A stretch of DNA of 15,230 bases, taken from NCBI GenBank assembly GCA_019693395.1, contig JAAMXP010003924.1, forward strand, positions 1-15,230, read 5' to 3'. The stretch is from Ettlia oleoabundans (Eukaryota; Chlorophyta; Chlorophyceae; Chlamydomonadales). The position numbers were made by a program, and so were the translations under genes. The notes below the pieces were generated by a model, which saw only the letters and a list, made by a program, of their open reading frames with translations, was not told the origin of the DNA and ran no database searches. Below, piece by piece: positions 9,401 through 15,230 of this stretch (positions are counted from its first letter, which is position 1; every line of letters begins with the position of its first letter).

Positions 9401-10203
9401 GCTGAACCGGCCACAGGCGATTCAAACCACCAATAGTAAGCACGAGCAGCTGCAGGTGGTGCTGCAGCAAAAGGGGGTGGCAGCAGCAGCATGATTGCTC
9501 GCAAAATACCCACCTGTGCACACGTGTCATTGCTGGTCTGTGCAACAACTGGCGCCACCAAGTCAGCCAGCTCTCTTGCCCTCCTCTCAACCTTCTGCTC
9601 TGAGCTGCCTGCATTGTTGCCTGCTGCATTGCTTGCTGTGACGTTTGATGCAGTGACTTTGGGGGCTGTCTCATTGACTGAAACGGTGTTATTCATCACG
9701 TCAACAGCCATGCTGGCAGCACTTTTGGCGGCGTCGCCCAGCTTAGCTGCACCTCTCGTCACCAGCGGCACAGCAACGCCAATAGCCGCCCCTGCTGCCT
9801 GCCCTGCTGCTTGGGCGGTGTGTTTTGCTGCCTCTGCCGCGCTTTTGAGGGCATCGGCTGAGTCCATGGCTGCCGCCACGGCGTTGTCGGCTGCTGAGGT
9901 GGCTTGCTGCCCGACTGGTGCGCTGCTGCTTTCCCTGGCGGCTTTTTCCAGCTCCTCCCAGTCGCTGCCACGGCTCAGCAGGCCGCGGTACAGAGCGCGG
10001 GAGGCCATATACACGTTCACAGCCAGGAACAAAGCCAGCCCTACGAAAAGAAGGCGCTGGAGACGGCGGCGCAGCGCCTGCTGGTGCAGCGGCGGTCGCC
10101 CGCCTGGAGATGCTGGCGGTGCTGCCACGGGAAGCAGAGGCTGCACCTGGACGGGGCTGCGGGCAGGCAGGCTCCTGCTGGGGCGAAAAGGAAGCTGCGG
10201 CAT
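6417..10203 (-). CDS. GT14 / core-2/I-branching (DUF266) glycosyltransferase, type II membrane protein
   Basis: Predicted Golgi glycosyltransferase of the GT14 / core-2/I-branching beta-1,6-N-acetylglucosaminyltransferase-like family. Exons on the minus strand: 10203-9514, 9277-9147, 9034-8880, 8739-8607, 8420-8279, 8018-7915, 7648-7629, 7342-7209, 7071-7005, 6895-6761, 6592-6417 (TGA at 6419-6417). All phases agree; 628 aa. A basic N-terminus is followed by one membrane segment (about residues 50-67, LLFVGLALFLAVNVYMA). Next comes a long Ala-rich stem with N-x-T sequons at N171, N177, N187 and N225. The catalytic domain starts at IPKVALLFLDYGDL (about 234-247), followed by YSVYVHAPPSF, PTQWGDIS, FVLVSESDLPL, HWRKSGQF, DEHYFPT, DWSKGGAHP and finally CPLTARKF, in family order. 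Plant members are about 380-400 aa; the excess is stem plus an insertion. The 7209/7071 junction could instead be a GC donor after 7222 with acceptor before 7081. Sugar donor and acceptor are unknown. Confidence 0.88.
7629..7648 (-). other. 20-nt microexon of the GT14 gene
   Basis: The sequence between AG at 7650-7649 and GT at 7628-7627 is 20 nt. It supplies one base to Ser452, then W-R-D-C-V-P, and one base to Asp459 of the DEHY motif. Flanking exons end in phase 2 and start in phase 1, so skipping would shift the frame. The Cys aligns with the R-x-Y-C region that precedes ADEHY in plant members. Confidence 0.65.
8170..8208. repeat. (TGCC/CGCC)n tetranucleotide repeat
   Basis: Run of TGCC units with CGCC variants in the 260-nt GT14 intron between exons 8420-8279 and 8018-7915. 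Similar TGCC-rich tracts precede many acceptors here, and another lies in the large paralogue intron at about 14630-14790. Confidence 0.8.
8862..8880. repeat. Dispersed 19-bp intronic motif, copy 2
   Basis: Identical to 2821-2839. Base 8880 is the last base of GT14 exon 3, so on the minus strand the motif forms the exon end and the start of the intron (G|GTGCACCGTGC). Confidence 0.6.
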
Positions 10204-10544
10204 CGCTCTGGTACCTAGCTGGCAGCGACCGACTGCGTTTGTTTATTCCAAGATGGAGGGAATGGTAACCAACGGTTCCAAGAACCCTATGACTCAAGTG
10301 ATCGAACAGTTCGAGAGGATACACGCACCGCTGCTCCAAGGCGAGCCCATGTTGCCCTGTCACGGTTGGCGCCAGCACAGGCCAGCTCATCACTGCTGGC
10401 GGGGCAGTACTTTATAGCGGCTTGTCCAAGAGGCAAACCCAATGTTTTGACTGCCACCACTGCATTCCTCCATTATACCATTACAATAACGACCAACTCG
10501 CTCCGAAAGCTGCAAACCTTGGGGTCCAAGGCTGCACCACCATC
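10204..10544. promoter_or_regulatory. Bidirectional promoter between GT14 and solute-binding protein gene 1
   Basis: This 341-bp gap lies between divergent start codons. A TATA-like TTTATA is at 10411-10416, 129 nt before the plus-strand ATG. The last 40 bp resemble the upstream region of the downstream paralogue. No gene was found inside; the plus frame lacks an upstream in-frame ATG. Confidence 0.55.
10523..10540 (+). promoter_or_regulatory. Conserved 5' leader element, copy 1
   Basis: The 18-mer ggtccaaggctgcaccac ends exactly 4 bases before the ATG at 10545. The same 18-mer stands at the same offset before the paralogue ATG (13902-13919). A looser match (CTCCGAAAG versus CTGCGAAAG) lies further upstream. 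It may be a remnant of duplication or a conserved 5' UTR or promoter element. Confidence 0.6.
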
Positions 10545-13095
10545 ATGCGCCCAATCGCCCTGTTTCTGCTGCTCTTGGCCTCTCTCGGCGGCTGCCATGC
10601 CCGCAACCTGCTTCAAGATGGCGCTGGGGCTCAGGGCATGGTTGCACCAGTCGCAGAGGGTGGCGTGCTAAGGGTAGGCCACTACCGCGGCGACTTCTTC
10701 CCCCTCTTCTATGAAGAGGGTGGGCAGTACAGAGGTGAGCATGGCTGGTCCTCACTCTCATGCCTTGCATGTGGGCAAAACCCAGAGCAGGCTAGCCTAG
10801 CGGGCCTTAGAGGCATATGCGCAGCTGCCGGACATGAGGGACCTGGGTGTGTACTGCCGATGGCCCTCCACCAGCTTGCCCTTCCACAGCTTGTGACAAC
10901 AAGCATTACACCCAACCGGGCCAGCGCTGCACCAATATTAGGGCAATAGGTGAGCTGCACAGCTTGCCCCTGCCCACCGCACCACAAATACACACAAGCC
11001 CCTCCCACCACCACCACCACCCAACCCACCCCTCAGGTTTTGAGGTCGCACTGCGCGATCGTATTGCCGAGCTGGTGGGCATGGAAGCGCAGGAAGTGCT
11101 GCTGGACACTCTTGAGCAGCGCATCACTGCGCTGGAGAACGGGAGGGTAGATGTCGTGATCAGTGGTAGGTGGGGCTTTGTGTGGGTTTGGGCTGGCTGA
11201 CTGGCACCGGGCAAGGTGGCCCGGTGGCTGGGTTGAGCAACCACCACTGACAGTCCAGCACAATGCCATTCATTGCTTGATGAGCTCCTGACAGAGCACC
11301 TTCACATGTCGTTTACTTATATGCCAGCGCTCTTGAGTCTTGTATATGAGGTTGACTCGGGCTGGCCCTGTCCTGCCTCCTGCTTGCCCGCAGGGTTCAC
11401 TGTGACGCCTGAGCGTGCGCAGCGTGTTGACTTTGTTCTCCCCTACTACTACAGTGCTGGTGCGTGGCGTAGCACCTGTTGCAATGAATGCTGCCGTATT
11501 GTCAAAATATGCCAGCTGGCCTCTGCAACCCCCGCTCAGGATTATATCATATGCACCGATGCATGATCATGGTGTTCCTGCTGCTTCAATGTATACTGCC
11601 GAATATTTTGTTTGTAACGACAGCAAGCCATGCTGCCCAGCTGCCTCCGCTCCTTCCAGCCTGCTTGTAGGCGCTGGGCTGTTTGCCCCCGACGGCGTAT
11701 CCCCAGAAGGCGTAACCGACTGGGAGTCGCTGAGGGGCAGGTCTGTGGTGACATACGAGGTGCGGCTTAGTCAATTGCTTGTTGCCAGCCAATGGCCAGC
11801 AAATCTGCGTGCGAGCAATTGTGATGTACCTAAGAGCTTTATGCCTGCTTGCATGTTGTGTGTGAATCGCAAGCAAGCAAAATTGTATGATATGGGATGG
11901 ATTGGTTCAAATCAGTGGTTGCCCGACATATCAACTTCGGCATGAACCTTCCAAGGTTCAAGCGAAAAGTTTTCACTTTACTGTAACATGTGGTGATAAT
12001 GCAGGGGTACTATGCCAATGACGCATTGAGGGACGAGTTTGGGGTGAACCTGGTCTTTGTTGAGGACCCAGCAGGTGAGGCTGCCCACCTCTGCTGTTGC
12101 AAACGTGTATGTGTGAGCGCCATGCCGGGGGTGGGTGGGTGATGGTGGGGTGGTGAGGTCCAAATCGCTCGCAGCCAACAAGTGGGAGAAGTTCTGTTGG
12201 CATTGGAGCATTCTCCTCGCTAGCCACACAGGGCTCAAATCCATAGTGTACACCGCTTGCGCTGTTCCCTTATAGCAAATACCGAGCAAGAGTTGGCTGT
12301 TGGTTCCCCAACTGGCTTGCTGAAGTCATCCACGCAGACCAATGCATCCCTTCCTTTGCTCCTTCTCTTACTGCCTGCAGAGGCTGCTGATATTCTGCAG
12401 CGCGGAGACGCCATTGCCTTTGTCGACGACTCCACCAACCTGCGCCCCGGTGGCAACTTCAGGCTCATCGCTGACATCCCGCCCCTGCTGCCAGCTCCCT
12501 GTATGTGATCGCTGTCATGTTTTGTTCAAATATTTTGCCCCTCTCCCTGCATGCTTGCTGGAACACATGTTGGGTGGTTGGCCTTGCCTGCTGCTGTGGC
12601 CACAGGCTGACTGATGTGTGACACCTATGGCACAAGACAGAAGCACATGGCAATACCGACGTCCCTAGCTTTGCATTTAAGCTGAGCTTTGCTCCCACAC
12701 CTGTGCTGCAGATGGGGTGGCTGTAAGGAGGGGCAACACTCAGCTGGCTGACAGGCAAGCGCTGTCTATGCTGGCTCATGAATCCCCTGTCTTTAGTCGA
12801 TGTGAAACGAGTTTGCAAGTATTCTCTTGAGACGACTTGACATCTGGGTGGCCGGCAGCCTGCCATCCACCCGGCATGTGCCATTAACAACACCCCCTGG
12901 GTCTTGTAACCTCTGTGCAGAATTTCGGATGCCCTGTACCAGATGGCCGAAGGCGGCGAAAACAGCGACCTTGCACGCCTCGAGCAGCAGTACTTTATCG
13001 ACAACGGCGCCCCGCCCAACCCCGACCTGGCAGCCCTGCTGGACAACCCAAGGGCCACTGGCACCAGCCTGCTCAACACCCCGGTATCAGCCTAG
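10545..13095 (+). CDS. Secreted bacterial-type solute-binding protein family 3 (SBP_bac_3), copy 1
   Basis: Amino-acid-binding-type periplasmic binding protein fold, of the kind used by bacterial polar amino acid ABC importers; the alga's use of it is unknown. Exons: 10545-10734, 11037-11165, 11394-11459, 11671-11759, 12005-12074, 12381-12500, 12712-12754, 12921-13095 (TAG). All phases agree; 293 aa. A signal peptide (residues 1 to about 19) ends in LASLGGCHA. The fold starts at LRVGHYRGDFFPLF (42-55) and continues with GFEVALRDRIAELVG, ALENGRVDVVISG, then FTVTPERAQRVDF with Arg114 where the family binds the ligand carboxylate, and LPYYYSAG. Lobe 2 contains GDAIAFVDDS (190-199), with Asp at the usual amino-group position, and the return strand PYGVAVRRGNTQLADRI. 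A 35-residue Pro/Asn-rich tail follows the domain. The start is the first ATG of the frame. The intron after exon 7 has a GC donor. Exon 4 start is the least certain junction. No transmembrane domain or ATPase accompanies it. Confidence 0.87.
11005..11021. repeat. (CCA)n microsatellite near acceptor
   Basis: Short CCA repeat within the C-rich tract before the acceptor of exon 2 of the first solute-binding protein gene. The paralogue's matching intron lacks it. Confidence 0.7.
12755..12920 (+). other. GC-AG intron in solute-binding protein gene 1
   Basis: The coding frame requires the junction CTGGCTGACAG|GCAAGC ... GTGCAG|AATTTC. It restores Arg236 and joins NTQLAD to ISDALYQM as in bacterial homologues. 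No GT donor nearby gives the right phase. AG|GCAAG is the classic GC-donor context. Confidence 0.75.
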
Positions 13096-13291
13096 TCTCA
13101 CCCAGCGGCCCCTGATGCAGCAGATTTGGCAATGCCTGGTCCCGTGGCCTGACCACTTGGTGAACATTGATGGATTTTGCTGGCTTTTGCCACTTGAGAG
13201 TAATGTTGTGAAACCCCACCTTGAGACACAAACCTGTATATATACCCCTGCAGGATTCAAACTCTAAAATAGTCACGGAATGCGCTGCGCA

Positions 13292-13296
13292 TGTAA
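13292..13296 (+). terminator. UGUAA poly(A) signal, first candidate
   Basis: TGTAA 197 nt past the stop codon of solute-binding protein gene 1, in the green-algal poly(A) signal form. Together with the copy at 13333 it probably defines the 3' end. Confidence 0.5.
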
Positions 13297-13332
13297 GGGT
13301 TGGGAACACATGAAATCACACATTGCATAGAC

Positions 13333-13337
13333 TGTAA
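13333..13337 (+). terminator. UGUAA poly(A) signal, second candidate
   Basis: Second TGTAA, 41 bp after the first; it would end the transcript near 13350. Either or both sites could be used. Confidence 0.5.
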
Positions 13338-13901
13338 GGACAAGCAACAGGGATGTCATGCAGCGCCCACACTTTGTGCAAGGCAGATGGCAATCAACTA
13401 AACAACATCGTTAGCTTTTCTTCACTCCCCCCAGCGCACCCGCCAAACACAGGGGCACCGGCTTGCGAGGAGTGCGGCTGCACCAAGCTCTGCTGCCCCT
13501 GGGCAGGACTGCGACAGCGAAGGCTTATGGCAGAGCGTCAGCTTGCTGCTGCATCCCCTATGCTGCTGCCTGGCAGCAACTGGGTGATGCTTGCTGATCA
13601 CATGGTGGATCTGTTCTAGACGAGGGGGAACAGCTCGCCATTGTGGGCACATGCGATGCAATCCAGTGCCACCCAATGGGTTTAAAGGCTTAGAATTTGT
13701 GATACTGTGCGCCGAGGGTATGCCTTTGCAGTTGTTGCCATGCTGCGCCCGCTGGCGCCATCACCCGCCAACTCAGCATAGGCGCTAGCAGCAATCTTGA
13801 GTGGCAGGACATGGGAAAGCTAAGTGTGTTAATAGTATTCACGGTTGCTTTTCCCAGTCACCTCAAGATCGACCGTCCCATTCCAAGGCTGCGAAAGTTT
13901 A

Positions 13902-13919
13902 GGTCCAAGGCTGCACCAC
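13902..13919 (+). promoter_or_regulatory. Conserved 5' leader element, copy 2
   Basis: Same 18-mer as at 10523-10540, again ending 4 bases before the ATG. Its TCCAAGGCTGC core also occurs just upstream at 13882-13892, so this leader carries it twice. Confidence 0.6.
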
Positions 13920-13923
13920 GGTC

Positions 13924-15012
13924 ATGCTCCTTGCCGTCCTGCTATTGCCGCTGCTGGCCGCCCTAGGCGGCTGCCAAGCCCGCAACCTGCATCAGGAGGT
14001 GGCCCCTGAGCACGGCATGGTTGCCCCGGGCGCAGAGGGTGCCCTCCTTCCTGTTAGGGTGGGGCACTGGCGAGTGGATGCCTTCCCCCTGTTCTATCCA
14101 ACGCAGGATGCGCAGTACACTGGTGAGAAATATGCTGGGGACCATGCCATGTCGTCCGGAAGCCAAGCCCAAACGCAAGCTGGCGCCTGGGAACTATCAG
14201 CCAGCTGTCGCTCTTTATCGGAGTTGGATGCGTACAGCTGCCGATGGTGAGCTGCAACGCTTGCACCCAACCAAAGTCCCAAAGTCTCAAGACTTCCCAC
14301 CCTAGGTTTTGAGGTGGCATTGCGTGACCGAATTGCCGAGCTGGCGGGCTTGGAAGCACAGGAGGTGCTGCTGGACACGCTAGAGGAGCGGCTCACAGCG
14401 CTGGAGAATGGGGCCGTGGATGTGGTGATCAGTGGTGGGTGACTGGCTACTTGGTAGCTGCTGTTATCGTGCTGATCGAACTCGAGGCTGGAATGGGATT
14501 GGTGGACGATTGGGTAAATGGGTTATTGGATGAGTGGGCGAAAGGTGCGAGGAAGGGCTCTGCAGCAGCGGAAGCCGGGGCATGCCTCCGAGTTGACGGT
14601 CCTGGGGGAAAGGCTGTACCCAGCCTGCAGCTAAGTCGCCTGCTGGCATGCCAGCCTGTCCATCCTCCAGTATGCCCATTTGCCTGCCTGTCCATCTGCT
14701 GGCTTGCCAACTCGTTCGCAGCCAACATCTGCCCACCTGCCTGGCTGTCACTGGCTTGCCTGCCTCTGCTTGCGAACTTGCCTGACTGCGCGGCTGCGAC
14801 AACAGGTTTTCGGCTGCTTCAGCCATGCTTTGCTGCCATTTCCCAGTGAGTGGCTGACTGGATGCTGTTGCAAAATCGCTCCGGCTGCCGTTGGCCACCC
14901 TGCCTGGCCTAGCCTGACCTGGCCTGCCCCCTTTGCCTGCCTGCAGGGTTCACTGTGACTCCTGAGCGTGCGCAGCGGGTCGACTTCGTTCTCCCCTACT
15001 ACTATAGCGCAG
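13924..15012 (+). CDS. Secreted bacterial-type solute-binding protein family 3, copy 2 (3' end off the right edge)
   Basis: Tandem paralogue of the gene at 10545. Exons in the window: 13924-14122, 14306-14434, 14947-15012; phases agree. Exons 2 and 3 have exactly the same lengths (129 and 66 nt) and intron phases as copy 1. The signal peptide ends in LLAALGGCQARN, again with LGGC. The SBP domain opens with VRVGHWRVDAFPLFY; exon 2 differs from copy 1 at 5 of 42 residues, and exon 3 is identical in protein (FTVTPERAQRVDF, LPYYYSAG). Exon 1 is more diverged and three residues longer. The second intron is 512 nt versus 228 nt in copy 1. No match to exon 4 (LFAPDG) is seen before the window ends, so the rest probably lies beyond the edge. 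Whether the copy is intact cannot be judged here. Confidence 0.85.
14435..14946 (+). other. Expanded intron 2 of solute-binding protein copy 2
   Basis: 512-nt intron with GT and AG ends, filled from about 14630 with TGCC/CTGCC-type imperfect repeats. The homologous intron of copy 1 (11166-11393) is less than half as long and lacks the repeats, so the growth followed duplication or the repeats were lost from copy 1. Confidence 0.65.
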
Positions 15013-15230
15013 GTGCGTGGGCATAGCACTGCAGCATCAGCATAGTACAGGGGTGTCCTCATTTCGAATCAAAGTGTCTGTTGGTTCTTTCTACTTCACC
15101 TTCTTCCTATCCCTTTCTGTTTTTCTTTTCATTTACTACTGGCATGGTGCGTCTGGCAGATTTAGGCTTGCGTGGCATGGACAGTTGCAACAATATAGGC
15201 GCGTCCCCCCCGCGGCGCCCCGCGCGTGCC
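15013..15230. other. Start of intron 3 of copy 2, to the right edge
   Basis: It begins with GT after the LPYYYSAG exon. A strong T/C tract runs from about 15087 to 15133. The last 30 bases are very G+C rich and unlike the rest of the window. No coding segment matching the paralogue's exon 4 is present. Confidence 0.5.

Larger units (their letters stand above)
13096..13923. other. Spacer between tandem solute-binding protein genes
   Basis: These 828 bp hold the 3' UTR of copy 1 and the promoter of copy 2. TGTAA signals are present at 13292 and 13333. The region at about 13430-13690 has higher coding-like character (Cys-rich frame ACEECGCTKLCC at about 13460-13500, and GEQLAIVGTCDA at about 13625-13660), but no start, splice structure or homologue supports a gene. 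No RNA gene was seen. Confidence 0.6.

Noticed and set aside
8517..9674. Minus-strand open frame of 385 codons
   Set aside because: It runs through three GT14 introns in a different frame from the exons and shows no recognisable motif.
9491..10417. Plus-strand open frame of 308 codons, Ala/Ser-rich
   Set aside because: It is antisense to the GT14 first exon; the Ala-rich, G+C-rich stem produces an open mirror frame. The minus strand carries the membrane segment, sequons and GT14 domain.
12465..13079. Minus-strand open frame of 204 codons
   Set aside because: It is antisense to the last exons of the first solute-binding protein gene, with no motif or promoter context.
15162..15230. Possible exon 4 of solute-binding protein copy 2 after the T/C tract and CAG
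   Set aside because: The frame is open, but its translation does not resemble the paralogue's exon 4 (LFAPDGVSPEG); probably a decoy acceptor.

Overview
The window looks like nuclear DNA of a green alga (core Chlorophyta, probably a trebouxiophyte or sphaeroplealean). Genes are packed closely and cut by many spliceosomal introns of 83-412 nt with GT-AG ends and C/T-rich, TGCC-rich acceptor tracts. UGUAA-type poly(A) signals are present, and the best protein resemblances are to plant-type or general eukaryotic families. No prokaryotic operon, IS element, CRISPR array, tRNA or rRNA was seen. The species cannot be named from the sequence. All exon models below were built by hand from conserved protein motifs, splice signals and phase bookkeeping.

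Layout from left to right. (1) Minus strand, 4260 to beyond the left edge: the 5' part of a NUP155-family nucleoporin gene, 12 exons covering about 485 N-terminal residues (beta-propeller). (2) A 154-bp divergent promoter, then on the plus strand, 4415-6051, a six-exon gene for a MIS12-like kinetochore protein (260 aa). (3) A 365-bp convergent 3' region with a perfect 21-bp tandem duplication and the poly(A) signal of the next gene. (4) Minus strand, 10203-6417: an 11-exon gene for a type II membrane glycosyltransferase of the GT14 / core-2/I-branching (DUF266) family (628 aa), including a 20-nt microexon. (5) A 341-bp divergent promoter. (6) Plus strand, 10545-13095: an eight-exon gene for a secreted bacterial-type family 3 solute-binding protein (SBP_bac_3, amino-acid-binding fold, 293 aa), with one GC-AG intron. 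(7) An 828-bp spacer. (8) Plus strand from 13924 to beyond the right edge: a tandem paralogue of gene 6 with the same intron positions and phases; three exons lie in the window.

The first two genes are nuclear cell-biology genes (pore scaffold and kinetochore) sharing a short promoter. The third is a Golgi-type enzyme. The most unusual content is the tandem pair of stand-alone, secreted, bacterial-type substrate-binding proteins. Each has a signal peptide with a lipobox-like LGGC motif, which suggests an old acquisition from bacteria followed by intron gain and local duplication.
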